This document shows, piece by piece, positions 1 to 9,091 of a stretch of 64,000 nucleotides of DNA (the stretch's first letter is position 1; the number at the start of each line of letters is the position of its first letter). Location: NCBI RefSeq assembly GCF_020866965.1, contig NZ_JAJATX010000004.1, forward strand, positions 125,249 through 189,248. Direction: 5' to 3'. A program made the translations under genes and the position numbers. The notes under the pieces were generated by a model. It saw only the letters and a program-made list of their open reading frames with translations. It searched no databases and was not told where the DNA came from. The DNA comes from Microvirga roseola (GTDB lineage Bacteria; Pseudomonadota; Alphaproteobacteria; Rhizobiales; Beijerinckiaceae).

Positions 1-1615
1 GGACCGCCGAGGCCGTTGCGCCGAGCGCCAGATGGGCGGACGGTCCGTTTTCGCCCTGTCGGCGCGCAAGCCAGCTGGTGGCGGTGACGAAGGCGAGGGC
101 GAGCCCCCCGGCGACGAGGGAGAAGGACAGGCTGCGCTCGAATTCCGCGATCCGCCAGTAGGAAGCCACCAATGCGAGAAGCGGGCCAGTCGTGGCTGCG
201 CCGACGTACCAGGCGGCGGCAGGCAGGCGGAGGTGGGGCGAGCGCGCCAGCCGGAGCAGCGAAATACCGGCGATGATGGGCGGAAGCGCGAAGGCAACGG
301 CCAGATAGAGCCCGAGGGAGTGGGGGCGGACCGCGAAAATATCCCCGCTCTGGTAGAAGAGATTCTCGGGATTGCCGCCGATCTCCGCTTCGATGGGCCA
401 GACCAGAAGGGTGCCGATGGCCGTCAGAGCCGCCCAGGCTGCGGCGGGTGCTGCCGGCGCGAAACGGATGCCGGTGGCGAGGAGAACAAGCGCGATGGCT
501 GCGAGGAGGACCGGGCGTCCCTCTCCGGCCGCGATCGAAGCGGAGACGATGACCGCAGCGAGGGCAAAGGCGAGCAGAACGGCGCTCGCGGCCCAATCGG
601 TCCGGGCTTCCGGGTCGGGAACATGGCGGTAGGGCTCGGCTCCCAGGAAGAATGCGGCCAGAGCCGTCTGGAGCACCAGGTGCACCATGGCCGGCATCAC
701 GTCCGACGGCTCCATGAGGAAGACCGGCAGGGCCCAGATCAGCGCGCCGATGGCGGCGGCCAGGGCAAGCCTACGCCACAGGCGCAGCCGCGCGACGCCG
801 TAGGCGGGGAGCACCACGAAGGCGAGATAGATCACGAGCGCCCAGGGCTGCGGTTTGTCCGACGACACGAGAAGCGGGCTTGCCATCGCGGCAAGCAGGC
901 CGAGTGCGGCCAGTGCGGGCCCGTGCAGCATGGCGGCGATCATCGTCAGTACGGCGATGACGCCCAGAAGCACGAAGGCCGTCGCAGGGCCGATCAGGCT
1001 GTAGAGCGCATAAGCCGCATAGGCCGAGGCGAAGGCGGTGCAGGTCCCGGCCGCCGTGAGGATGCTCGGCACATTGGCGTTGGGAATGCCCGGCAGGGCG
1101 AAGCTGCGTTCGCGGCGGCGCAGCCACTCGCCCGCGCCGATCAGGGCCAGCGCAAACAGCCCGCCGAGGGCGATGCGGGTCGCGGGGCTCAGCAGGTTCT
1201 GCTCGATGGAGTACCGGACGAGGAAAATCCCGCCGAGCGCCAGCGCTACGCCGCCGACCCAGATCGCCCAGCGGGAGCCTATCGTCTCCTCGAGATCCTG
1301 CCTGTCCCGGACGGGCCGGGCCGCAGCGGCCGGGATGACCGGAACGGGGGCAGTTGTCTGGGCTATCGGTTCCGGGGTTGGGGGCGGGGATGCTTCAGGC
1401 GCGATGGGCTCTTCGTCCAGGATTTCAGGGGATGATGCTTGGGCCGCTGGTGGAGCATCTCGGGTGGCCTGTTCCCTGATGGCCCGCAGCTCGCTTTCCA
1501 GGACGGCGAGGCGGCGACTCAGAACATCGAGCCGGCTTCGCGCCGACAGGCCGAGCACGAGGCCCGCAATTGCACAGATCGGAATGCCGAGAGCCAGCAG
1601 AGCGAGCAGCACCAT
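1..1615 (-). CDS. DUF2339 family polytopic membrane protein, 3' end outside window
   Basis: Large inner-membrane protein of unknown function. Reading leftward from the ATG at 1615, the protein has an N-terminal hydrophobic anchor, a short charged coiled stretch, an Ala/Pro-rich linker, then the family hallmark GSRWAIWVGGVALALGG (about residue 105) followed by alternating hydrophobic segments to the window edge. This order is typical of DUF2339 proteins, which usually exceed 800 residues, so roughly the N-terminal 538 residues are visible. It lies 58 bp downstream of the phosphatase gene on the same strand and may be the last gene of that series. The start is the first ATG of the hydrophobic anchor; no strong ribosome site is seen. 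Confidence 0.85.
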   Translation of the reverse strand, partial: MVLLALLALGIPICAIAGLVLGLSARSRLDVLSRRLAVLESELRAIREQATRDAPPAAQASSPEILDEEPIAPEASPPPTPEPIAQTTAPVPVIPAAAARPVRDRQDLEETIGSRWAIWVGGVALALGGIFLVRYSIEQNLLSPATRIALGGLFALALIGAGEWLRRRERSFALPGIPNANVPSILTAAGTCTAFASAYAAYALYSLIGPATAFVLLGVIAVLTMIAAMLHGPALAALGLLAAMASPLLVSSDKPQPWALVIYLAFVVLPAYGVARLRLWRRLALAAAIGALIWALPVFLMEPSDVMPAMVHLVLQTALAAFFLGAEPYRHVPDPEARTDWAASAVLLAFALAAVIVSASIAAGEGRPVLLAAIALVLLATGIRFAPAAPAAAWAALTAIGTLLVWPIEAEIGGNPENLFYQSGDIFAVRPHSLGLYLAVAFALPPIIAGISLLRLARSPHLRLPAAAWYVGAATTGPLLALVASYWRIAEFERSLSFSLVAGGLALAFVTATSWLARRQGENGPSAHLALGATASAV

Positions 1616-1673
1616 GTCCAAGAAGAAGCCCTCAGGTTCACGCCAGGGGCCAAAGCCGCTCCGAGGGAATCGG

Positions 1674-2192
1674 CTAGTCCCTGTTAACCTGTAACATGAA
1701 GGGCGTGCCCTCCATAGCCTCCGCGCCCCGGCCGATGGCGCGGATGGAATCGACCATCCTGCCCCGGCGTCCGAGGATGTCGTCGGCGAGCGCAACGAAG
1801 CGGGCGTTCGGCGTGGCCGAGGGGGATGCCTGGCGCAGGGCGCGGGCGATCTCGGCCTCGTCCCGCTCGGGCGTCAGCGCGCAGGCCGCAATATAGGCGG
1901 CTGCCGTCGAGCGGCTGATGCCCGCCCAGCAATGGATGACAAGGGGACTTTCGCGGCCCCAAAGCCGCACGAAGGCGAGGAGCTGCTCGATATGCTCGGC
2001 CCCCGGCAGGATGTGCCCGTCCAAAGGCTCCACGATGTCGCTGACCCCGATGAAGAGGTGGCGGTCCGCCGTGATGGTGGCAGGCCTTTCGACCGCAGAC
2101 CCCGTATTGATGAGGGTCACCACATGGCTGGCGCGGGTCTCCGCCACGGTGTCGTGCAGGCGGGAGAGGGGGCAGACGTGCAGGGTCGGCAT
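1674..2192 (-). CDS. Tyrosine / dual-specificity-like protein phosphatase
   Basis: A 172-residue cytoplasmic protein with the cysteine phosphatase signature HCWAGISRS (residues 87-95), giving nucleophile Cys88 and phosphate-binding Arg94. This fits the small DSP/PTP fold, which cleaves phosphate esters through a phosphocysteine intermediate. Its substrate cannot be read from sequence. The ATG at 2192 starts MPTLHVCPLS, a natural beta-strand beginning; the longer upstream reading frame overlaps the HD-hydrolase gene and is a shadow. It sits 50 bp after that gene on the same strand, so co-transcription is likely. Confidence 0.85.
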   Translation of the reverse strand: MPTLHVCPLSRLHDTVAETRASHVVTLINTGSAVERPATITADRHLFIGVSDIVEPLDGHILPGAEHIEQLLAFVRLWGRESPLVIHCWAGISRSTAAAYIAACALTPERDEAEIARALRQASPSATPNARFVALADDILGRRGRMVDSIRAIGRGAEAMEGTPFMLQVNRD

Positions 2193-2242
2193 GGGCTTGA
2201 TCTCCGCTTGCGGTGGGGCAGCCTTACACGATTCGGGCGGTC

Positions 2243-2836
2243 TCAATGAGACAGCGCGGCTGTGACGTGATCCCGGTAGCGCTCCTCCGCCTTCGCCACG
2301 GGCCAGGGATCGAGGAAATCCTGGATCGCGCGGGGCAGGGGCTTGGGGCGGCCGAAGAACTTGACCGCCTCTTCCCGTCCGAAGCCGGCGAGGTTCGTCG
2401 CTTCGAGAAAGGCCGCCTGCCGGTCCGCGCGCTTGATGAAGCGCTTGAGGGCGGCTGTCGGTTCGGCGGGCAGGCCGAAATGCAGGTGGATCGCGCCGAG
2501 CAGGCGCGCCTCGATGGTCTTGTAGGCATCCCCGATCACCGCCTTGAAGGGCGAGATGATGTCGCCGATCACGTATTCGGGCGCATCGTGCAGCAACACC
2601 GCAAGCCGCGCGGGGCGGGTCATGCCGGGGTCGAGATGATCCGCAATCGCCTCCACCAGCAGGCTGTGCTGCGCCACGGAAAAGATATGCGCGCCTTCCG
2701 TCTGCCCGTTCCAGCGGGCGACGCGGGCAAGCCCGTGGGCGATGTCGTCGAGCTCGACGTCGAGAGGCGAGGGATCGAGGAGATTGAGGCGCCGGCCCGA
2801 GAGCATGCGCTGCCAGACGCGAGGCTCCTTGGCCAT
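2243..2836 (-). CDS. HD-domain phosphohydrolase, YfbR-like
   Basis: A 197-residue HD-superfamily hydrolase. The N-terminal part contains RWNGQTEG followed by AQHSLL, and the metal-binding HD dyad is in LLHDAPEYVIGD near residue 83, the arrangement seen in YfbR-type 5'-deoxynucleotidases. Members hydrolyse nucleoside monophosphates or related phosphoesters using divalent metal. Specificity for this protein is unknown. Its ATG directly abuts the stop codon of the Tag gene (no intervening bases), which strongly suggests translational coupling and a shared transcript. Confidence 0.8.
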   Translation of the reverse strand: MAKEPRVWQRMLSGRRLNLLDPSPLDVELDDIAHGLARVARWNGQTEGAHIFSVAQHSLLVEAIADHLDPGMTRPARLAVLLHDAPEYVIGDIISPFKAVIGDAYKTIEARLLGAIHLHFGLPAEPTAALKRFIKRADRQAAFLEATNLAGFGREEAVKFFGRPKPLPRAIQDFLDPWPVAKAEERYRDHVTAALSH

Positions 2837-3445
2837 CTATCGGGCCTCGGCGAGGGCGGCGCATTCCGCGTGGCGATAGCAGCCGGTGAGATGATCGTTC
2901 GACATGCCGACCGCCTGCATGAAGGCATAGACGATAGTGGGGCCGACGAAGTTGAACCCTTCGGCCTTCAGGGCCTTGGAGATCTTCCGGGAGACATCGG
3001 TCTCCGTCGGCACGTCCCTGCGAGTCCTCGCATTGGTCTGGACCGGCCTTCCGTCCACGAAGTCCCAGAGAAATTTCGAGAAGCCGCCGCGCTCCTGAAT
3101 CGCCAGCCAGACGCGCGCGCCCGCAATCGTCGCCTCGATCTTGGCGCGGTTCCTCACGATGCCGGAATCGAGCATCAGCGCCTCGACCTGCGCCTGGTCG
3201 AATCGGGCGATCACCGCGGGCTCGAAGCCGGCGAAGGCGCGGCGGAAGTTCTCGCGCTTGCGCAGGATCGTGATCCAGGAGAGGCCGGCCTGAAACCCGT
3301 CGAGGATGAGCTTCTCGAAGAGCGCCCGGTCGTCGAATTCCGGCACGCCCCATTCGGTGTCGTGATAGGCGACATAGAGCGGGTCCGTGCCGGGCCACCG
3401 GCAGCGGGCCCTCTGGTCGGGATGAAGGATCAGTCCGTCGGTCAT
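2837..3445 (-). CDS. tag: DNA-3-methyladenine glycosylase I
   Basis: A 202-residue base-excision repair glycosylase that removes 3-methyladenine from alkylated DNA. Family features are RCRWPG (Cys15), the conserved YHDTEWG block (His28) and FQAGLSW around residue 55; a C-terminal CYRHAEC segment supplies the second half of the zinc site seen in Tag. Length matches the family. The start is the ATG at 3445 (MTDGLILHP); the longer upstream frame would run through the GNAT gene. It is followed immediately by the HD hydrolase gene. Confidence 0.93.
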   Translation of the reverse strand: MTDGLILHPDQRARCRWPGTDPLYVAYHDTEWGVPEFDDRALFEKLILDGFQAGLSWITILRKRENFRRAFAGFEPAVIARFDQAQVEALMLDSGIVRNRAKIEATIAGARVWLAIQERGGFSKFLWDFVDGRPVQTNARTRRDVPTETDVSRKISKALKAEGFNFVGPTIVYAFMQAVGMSNDHLTGCYRHAECAALAEAR

Positions 3446-3503
3446 GGCCACCTGTGTAGCTGGGCCGTGCGCAAACGGAAAGATCCGCTCCTGACGGAAT
3501 GCC

Positions 3504-3974
3504 TCAGGAGCCCGGCAGCAGCTTGCGGAAACAGACCACCCGTTCCGTCTCCTCGAAGCCGAGGGCGGCATGCATCTGCTGGGAGTCCCGGTTGTGCAGT
3601 TCCGTATCCGACGCCAGTTCCCGGCAGCCGAGTCTGACGGCCCATTCTTCCACGGCCCGGACCAGCAGCCGGGCGAGGCCCTGCTTCCGGAAGGCCGGCT
3701 GCACGTAGATGCCCTCGACAAACACCACCGGGGAGCTGGCGCAGCCATTCACGTAATCATGCCGCAGGGCAGCCTCGGCGAAGCCGGCGGCCACGCCGCC
3801 CGGCACCCGCGCCAGGAAGGCTCGCGCCTTCTCCGGTTCCCAGATCATGGCCTGGGACTCGGAGAGATGGTCCTGCTCCGGCGTCTCGGGCCACAAGGCC
3901 TGCCGCAGGGCGACCCATTCCGAAAGCGTCCGCCGCGCGCAGGGTTCGATCCAAGGCTTGCCGCTGTCACTCAC
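3504..3974 (-). CDS. GNAT N-acetyltransferase, AAC(6')-like
   Basis: A 156-residue acetyltransferase. It has the N-terminal EWVALRQALWPE pattern of the aminoglycoside 6'-N-acetyltransferase branch, and the acetyl-CoA loop RKQGLARLL. FVEGIYVQPAFR is motif A and NRDSQQMHAALGFEETER is the C-terminal motif B. Similarity to AAC(6') gives the fold and a possible amine acceptor; chromosomal homologues need not confer drug resistance. The chosen start is a GTG at 3974 that overlaps the upstream stop in GTGAGTGA, a classic coupled junction; an ATG at 4025 would extend the protein into the PaiB gene. Confidence 0.8.
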   Translation of the reverse strand: MSDSGKPWIEPCARRTLSEWVALRQALWPETPEQDHLSESQAMIWEPEKARAFLARVPGGVAAGFAEAALRHDYVNGCASSPVVFVEGIYVQPAFRKQGLARLLVRAVEEWAVRLGCRELASDTELHNRDSQQMHAALGFEETERVVCFRKLLPGS

Positions 3975-4614
3975 GGGGCACGGCCCCCTTGGCTTCGACC
4001 AAATCCGCCATCTGCCGGGCGGCATCGTCGTCCAGAAGCCGCAGGCCAGCGGAGACGCCCTGGCGGTCCGCCTCCGACCGGTTCTGGCTCACCTTCCACT
4101 TGCCTTCGATACGGGCGATCTCGATCTCCACGCCGACGATGCCCTTGAGCTGCGCGGCGACGAAGGCATCGGGTGCATCGCTCACGGCCCAGGGCGTCGG
4201 CTGCACGGCTTCCTGCCCAGCGGTCATCGTGGTGACCTGGCGCAGGATCCATGCGGGATCGTCAATCACCCGCAGACGCCCACGAGCCTGCACGATGGCG
4301 TAGTTCCAGGTCGGCACCACCTTGCCGTGCTCGCGCTTTGCCTCGTACCAGGAGGGCGTGATGTAGGTCTCCACCCCCTGGAAGACGACGAGCGCCTCCT
4401 GGGCGGAATCGAAGTCGCGCCATTGCGCGTTGGCCCGGGAGAGATGAGCCTTCAAGGTCCCCAGCGGCGAGGCGGAGGAGTCGAGCACGAAGGGTATCGG
4501 GTTCGCGGCCAGTCCCGTGCTCCCGACCGTCACGAGGAGCCCGAGCGGGTGAGCCCGGATCAAGTCGTGCTGGACCTCGAGGCGGTCTTCGCGGAAGTGC
4601 GGCGGCTGGTACAT
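3967..4614 (-). CDS. PaiB-family FMN-binding protein
   Basis: A 215-residue protein of the PaiB / FMN-binding negative regulator family, beginning MYQPPHF as most members do, with the NPIPFVLD strand, the AHLSRANAQW segment and TPSWYEAKREHGKVVPTWNY that shape the flavin site of the split-barrel fold. In Bacillus PaiB affects protease and sporulation genes; in proteobacteria its role is unclear. Here it is the first gene of the leftward series and overlaps the GNAT gene. In Bacillus paiB likewise neighbours an acetyltransferase gene (paiA), so the pairing is notable. Confidence 0.9.
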   Translation of the reverse strand: MYQPPHFREDRLEVQHDLIRAHPLGLLVTVGSTGLAANPIPFVLDSSASPLGTLKAHLSRANAQWRDFDSAQEALVVFQGVETYITPSWYEAKREHGKVVPTWNYAIVQARGRLRVIDDPAWILRQVTTMTAGQEAVQPTPWAVSDAPDAFVAAQLKGIVGVEIEIARIEGKWKVSQNRSEADRQGVSAGLRLLDDDAARQMADLVEAKGAVPRE

Positions 4615-4711
4615 GGCGTTCCCGTCATCGGCGGAGCGGGAAAGCTAGCGGCAAGCGCCATGGTGCACCAATCAAAAATGCGGATGCCATGCATCACGGG
4701 GCATGAACGGA

Positions 4712-6658
4712 TCAGGGTCCGCTCCGGAGGCTCCTCAGCTTTTCCGAAAGCTCCGTCCAGCGATATGGCTTGCTGATGAAGGAGATATCCGCGCCGAAGC
4801 CTTCCGATGACAGGGCCGACATGGGATAGCCGGAGGCCAGCAGGATCTTGATGGCGGGCCGCAATTCGCGGGCCTTTCGCGCCAGCTCGACACCGTTCAT
4901 GCCGTGCGGCATGACCACGTCGCTGAACAGGACGTCGATCTTTTCGTCGCGCCCCAGGATGTCGAGGGCGGCGAGGGCGTGGTGGGCCGAAAGGACGTCA
5001 TAGCCCAGGCTCTCGAAGATTTCGGTGGCGACGTCCAGAACGGCCGGCTCGTCCTCCACGATCAGCACGGTTCCCGTGCTGTCGGCGGCCGTGCGGATGT
5101 CGCCGGGACCGGCCGTCTTTTCCTCCTCGGGACCGACCCGCGCAGGCAGGAGAAGGGTGACCGTCGTGCCGTTCCCGGCCGCGCTTTCGACGGCCACATG
5201 GCCGCCCGACTGGGTTACGAAGCCATAGACCTGGCTCAGACCCAGGCCGGTGCCCTTGCCGACCTCCTTGGTCGTGAAGAAGGGCTCGAAGACGCGGGAC
5301 GCGACATCGGGCTCCATGCCGGTCCCCGTATCCTGCACGGCGATGGACACGTAGTCCCCAGGCAGCGGGCCGGATCGCGCGGCTTCGGCGCTGCCGATGT
5401 CGATATGGCCGGTCGTGATCGTCAGGGTGCCTCCCTCCGGCATGGCGTCGCGGGCATTGACGACGAGGTTGAGGAGCGCGGCCTCGAATTGCTGCTCGTC
5501 GATATGCGTCCACTTGAGGGGCGACGTCAGAGCGAGGCGCAGGTCGATCATCTCGCCGCAGGCGCGGCGAAGGACGGCCTCGAAGCCGCCGATCAGCCTG
5601 TTCGGGTTCAGGAGTTGCGGCTGCAGAGGCTGGCGGCGGGCGAAGGCCAGGAGCTGCTGCGTGAGCTTCGCCCCGCGCTCGGCCGCTCGCTGCGCGCTCT
5701 CGATCAGTTTCATGTCGCGCGGGTCGCCGATCCTGCGGGTGAGCAGGTCGAGGTTGTTGACGATGACGGTCAGCAGATTGTTGAAGTCGTGCGCCACCCC
5801 GCCCGTGAGCTGGCCGACCACGTCCATCTTCTGGGACTGGAACAGGGCGGCCCGCGCCTCGTCGAGGGACTCTTGGGCCTTGCGCCGCTCGGTCATGTCC
5901 CGGGTGATCTTGGCGAACCCGATCAGGCGGCCGAGATCGTCATGGATGGCGTCGATGACCACGCTCGCCCAGAAACGGGAGCCGTCCTTGCGGACGCGCC
6001 AGCCTTCGTTCTCGAAGCGGCCCTCGCGGGTGGCCGTGTCGATGGCCCGCTCGGGCAGACCGCTCGCCCGATCCTCCTCCGTATAGAAACGGGAGAAGTG
6101 CTTCCCGACGATCTCATCCCTGCTGTAGCCCTTGATGCGCTGGGCTCCGGCATTCCAGTTCGTGATCCGGCCCTGGAGATCGAGCATGAAGATGGCGTAA
6201 TCCGTGACGCCCTGGACCAGAAGCCGGAAGCGCTCCTCGCTCTCACGCAGCGCCTCCTGGGCCTGCCGGCGCTCGGTCAGGTCCCGGGTGATCTTGGCGA
6301 AACCCAGGAGGTCTCCGTTCTCGGCGCGGATCGGGTCGATGACGACATGGGCCCAAAAGCGGGTCCCGTCCTTGCGGACGCGCCAGCCCTCGCTTTCGAA
6401 CCGCCCCTCCAGGGCCGCCGTTGCGAGGGCGCGCTGAGGAAGGCCGATCAGCCGGTCCTCTTCCGTATAGAACTTGGAAAAATTCGAGCCGAGGATTTCC
6501 TCTTCCGTATAGCCCTTGAACCGTTGCGCACCCGGATTCCAGCTCGAGATCGTTCCGGTCGGATCGAGCATGTAGATGGCGTAGTCGGTGATGGCGTTGA
6601 CGAGGAGCTGGAACCGCCCTGCATCCTGCTCCGTCCTGTACGCTTTTACGGCGCTCAT
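4712..6658 (-). CDS. Hybrid sensor histidine kinase with two PAS domains and a receiver
   Basis: A 648-residue soluble kinase with no membrane segment. Order: PAS 1 (about 15-130), PAS 2 (about 140-260), histidine phosphoacceptor region with GGVAHDFNNLLT (about 290), ATPase with NLVVNARDAMP (N box), DTGTGM and GKGTGLGLS (G boxes), and a C-terminal receiver (about 525-640) with phosphoacceptor Asp in LFSDVVMP. The two PAS domains are near copies (ITDYAIYMLD and VTDYAIFMLD; both continue to FAKITRD), showing internal duplication. The FNNLL H-box belongs to the family whose members often feed a separate receiver. It is monocistronic in appearance, and the cue is unknown. Confidence 0.93.
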   Translation of the reverse strand: MSAVKAYRTEQDAGRFQLLVNAITDYAIYMLDPTGTISSWNPGAQRFKGYTEEEILGSNFSKFYTEEDRLIGLPQRALATAALEGRFESEGWRVRKDGTRFWAHVVIDPIRAENGDLLGFAKITRDLTERRQAQEALRESEERFRLLVQGVTDYAIFMLDLQGRITNWNAGAQRIKGYSRDEIVGKHFSRFYTEEDRASGLPERAIDTATREGRFENEGWRVRKDGSRFWASVVIDAIHDDLGRLIGFAKITRDMTERRKAQESLDEARAALFQSQKMDVVGQLTGGVAHDFNNLLTVIVNNLDLLTRRIGDPRDMKLIESAQRAAERGAKLTQQLLAFARRQPLQPQLLNPNRLIGGFEAVLRRACGEMIDLRLALTSPLKWTHIDEQQFEAALLNLVVNARDAMPEGGTLTITTGHIDIGSAEAARSGPLPGDYVSIAVQDTGTGMEPDVASRVFEPFFTTKEVGKGTGLGLSQVYGFVTQSGGHVAVESAAGNGTTVTLLLPARVGPEEEKTAGPGDIRTAADSTGTVLIVEDEPAVLDVATEIFESLGYDVLSAHHALAALDILGRDEKIDVLFSDVVMPHGMNGVELARKARELRPAIKILLASGYPMSALSSEGFGADISFISKPYRWTELSEKLRSLRSGP

Positions 6659-6760
6659 GGAAGATCCCCTGACGGTCCGGGCGCGCGCAATTGCTTCGGC
6701 GCATCACTGGACCGATCATGCACAACGCCACGGGAATTGTGCGGTTCCGCGGCCCGCCTC

Positions 6761-7648
6761 TTATTTTCCTAGGCTAGCGTCGGATATCTCGCCTGGGAAG
6801 GCGAAACCGGCCCATGCAGGCCTCCTGAGCTCGACAGGAATGCCTCCGGCCCTGATCGTCTCGCCGGCGGCCAGGGCATCCGCCGCCCGGTCGAGACGGA
6901 TCATGAGAAGACCGCGGCCTTGCGCGCCGGTGCCCGTCTTGCCCAGGGCCTTGTCGCCCGCCGTGACATCGACCCCGAGCTCCGCCGCGAAGCCGCCCTC
7001 GTAAACGGCGGGCACGATCCGCGTCCTGGCCGTGCCCCGGTGCTGCATGCGAGAGACCACCTCCTGGCCCACATAGCAGCCCTTGTCGAAATCAACTCCG
7101 TGGAGCTGATCCATGAGGGCCTCGTGGGGAAAGGCGTCGCCGAAGAGGAAGTCGCGGCCGCCCTCGGGGACGCCGAGCGCAATGCGGTGCGCGTGGTAGG
7201 CATCCACCGGGTTCTTCGCGAACTCCGCCGCATCCTCGGCGGCGACGATGGCGCGCCAGCCGAGATCGGGCAGTCGGGGATCCCCCGCCACGAGGCCGGC
7301 CTCGTCCTCGGGCCGGGGCATGTCCCAGCCTGCGATGACGGCAAGGGATTCGGACAGGTCCTCGACCGCCACCTTGGCGCGCAGCTTGTAGAAGGACAGG
7401 CGCTTGGCGAGATCGGGCGCAAAGACCTTGAGCACGTCGAGGTAGTAGGCGCCGCCGATTTCGGCGGGTGCTTGGAAGACGATGAAGTCGAACAGGATCT
7501 TCCCCTGGGGCGTCAGCAGGGCGCCGAATCGCGCGGCTTGCGGAGAGACCCGGTCGATGTCGCAGGTTACGAGGCCGTCGAGAAAAGTCTTGGCGTCGTC
7601 GCCCGAAACCCTTACCACGCCCCGGTCGGCCAGATGGACTGACGGCAT
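6761..7648 (-). CDS. ygfZ: Folate-binding YgfZ/GcvT-family protein
   Basis: A 295-residue tetrahydrofolate-dependent protein of the YgfZ (COG0354) family, which supports iron-sulfur enzyme assembly and repair. The diagnostic motif KGCYVGQEVVSR near residue 190 contains the family cysteine in K-G-C-Y-x-G-Q-E. The protein starts MPSVHLADRGVVRVSGDDAKTF, matching the GcvT-like N-terminal domain. It is transcribed away from the dihydroorotase gene, with 78 bp between starts, so the two share a promoter region. Confidence 0.9.
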   Translation of the reverse strand: MPSVHLADRGVVRVSGDDAKTFLDGLVTCDIDRVSPQAARFGALLTPQGKILFDFIVFQAPAEIGGAYYLDVLKVFAPDLAKRLSFYKLRAKVAVEDLSESLAVIAGWDMPRPEDEAGLVAGDPRLPDLGWRAIVAAEDAAEFAKNPVDAYHAHRIALGVPEGGRDFLFGDAFPHEALMDQLHGVDFDKGCYVGQEVVSRMQHRGTARTRIVPAVYEGGFAAELGVDVTAGDKALGKTGTGAQGRGLLMIRLDRAADALAAGETIRAGGIPVELRRPAWAGFAFPGEISDASLGK

Positions 7649-7726
7649 ATAACCCGCTCCCGCTGCTCTTTGCTACAAAGCGTGACATATGCTCCCCGCG
7701 CACCGGCCTCAAGGGATGAGATCGCC

Positions 7727-9061
7727 ATGCCCCAGACCTTCGACCTGATCCTCAAAGGCGGCGTCGTCGTGAACCACGACGGACGCGCCGAGCGCGATGT
7801 CGGCGTGAGGGACGGCCGGATTGTCGCTATCGGCGACCTGCCCCAAGCCTCTGCCGGGCGGGAGGTCGATTGCCGGGGGCTCCACATTCTGCCGGGGGTC
7901 ATCGATACCCAGGTGCATTTCCGCGAACCCGGCCTCGACCATAAGGAAGACCTGGAATCCGGCTCCCGCGCCGCCGTCATGGGCGGCGTCACGGCGGTCT
8001 TCGAGATGCCGAACACCGATCCGCAGACCACGAGCGCGGAGGCGCTCGCGGACAAGGTGCGGCGCGGCCATCACCGGATGCATTGCGACTTCGCCTTCTG
8101 GGTCGGCGGAACGCATGAGAACGTCAAAGACCTCCCGGAGCTGGAGCGCTTGGCCGGTGCTGCCGGCATCAAGGTGTTCATGGGCTCCTCCACCGGCTCG
8201 CTCCTGGTCGAGGACGACGAGGGAATCGCCAACATCCTCCGCCACACGCGCCGCCGCGCCGCATTCCATTCCGAGGACGAGGCGATGCTGCGTGAGCGGA
8301 AGGGGCTGCGCGTGGACGGCGATCCCAGCTCGCATCCCGTCTGGCGCTCGGCGGAGGTCGCGCTCGCCTGCACGCAGCGCCTCGTGCGCATCGCCCGGCA
8401 GACCGGCGCACGCATCCACGTGCTCCATGTGACGACCGCGGAGGAGATGGCGCTCCTGAAGGATCACAAGGACCTCGTCACCGTCGAAGTGACGCCGCAC
8501 CACCTGACGCTCTGCGGGCCTGACGACTACGAGCGCCTCGGCACCTATATCCAGATGAACCCGCCCGTGCGCGACGCCGTGCACCGCCAGGCCCTCTGGC
8601 AAGGGCTCGACGAGGGCATCGCCGACGTCCTCGGCTCCGACCACGCGCCGCATACCCGCGAGGAGAAGGACAAGGCCTATCCCAACACGCCCTCCGGCAT
8701 GACCGGCGTGCAGACCCTCGTTCCCGTCATGCTCGACCATGTGAACGCGAGCCGCATGACGCTTGAACGCTTCGTCGACATGACGAGCGCCGGCCCCAAG
8801 CGCCTCTTCGGCATCGCCAACAAGGGCCGCATCGCTGTCGGCTACGACGCCGATTTAACGGTGGTGGACTTGAAGCGCACCGAGACGATCACGAATGCCT
8901 GGATTGCCTCGAAATGCGGCTGGACCCCCTATGACGGCCGCAAGGTCACCGGCTGGCCCATCGGCACGGTGGTGCGCGGCAACATCGTCATGTGGGACGG
9001 CGCCCTCGCGACGCCGTCTCAGGGCGAGGTGGTGCGGTTCGAGGAGACGATTGGGGAATAA
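7727..9061 (+). CDS. pyrC: Dihydroorotase / amidohydrolase with altered metal motif
   Basis: A 444-residue class I dihydroorotase-type amidohydrolase, expected to close carbamoyl-aspartate to dihydroorotate in pyrimidine synthesis. The core PGVID..VHFREPG, EMPNTDP, AFHSEDE (His181), HVLHVTTAEE (His231/His234), HLTL and GSDHAPHT (Asp305) blocks are all present, and Lys149 falls in GIKVFMGSS. However the first metal-binding His of the HxH pair is Gln62 (DTQVHF). The start ATG at 7727 has AAGGGATGAG upstream; a longer frame from 7670 is less likely. Allied amidohydrolases such as hydantoinase or allantoinase are an alternative assignment. Confidence 0.85.
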   Translation: MPQTFDLILKGGVVVNHDGRAERDVGVRDGRIVAIGDLPQASAGREVDCRGLHILPGVIDTQVHFREPGLDHKEDLESGSRAAVMGGVTAVFEMPNTDPQTTSAEALADKVRRGHHRMHCDFAFWVGGTHENVKDLPELERLAGAAGIKVFMGSSTGSLLVEDDEGIANILRHTRRRAAFHSEDEAMLRERKGLRVDGDPSSHPVWRSAEVALACTQRLVRIARQTGARIHVLHVTTAEEMALLKDHKDLVTVEVTPHHLTLCGPDDYERLGTYIQMNPPVRDAVHRQALWQGLDEGIADVLGSDHAPHTREEKDKAYPNTPSGMTGVQTLVPVMLDHVNASRMTLERFVDMTSAGPKRLFGIANKGRIAVGYDADLTVVDLKRTETITNAWIASKCGWTPYDGRKVTGWPIGTVVRGNIVMWDGALATPSQGEVVRFEETIGE

Positions 9062-9091
9062 GGCTTGTTGCGTCTTTGCATCCCGGGACGC

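Noticed and set aside
32..1435. Long plus-strand frame of 467 codons
   Set aside because: It is the antisense of the DUF2339 gene; its product is Arg/Gly-rich without any fold, as expected of a shadow in GC-rich DNA.
2213..3637. Plus-strand frame of 474 codons opposite the HD and Tag genes
   Set aside because: Both well-recognised minus-strand genes occupy this span, and the frame has no recognisable motif.
4904..6772. Plus-strand frame of 622 codons
   Set aside because: Antisense shadow of the hybrid histidine kinase; the repeated blocks in it just mirror the PAS duplication.
7709..8740. Minus-strand frame of 343 codons
   Set aside because: Shadow of the dihydroorotase gene, whose motifs are unmistakable.
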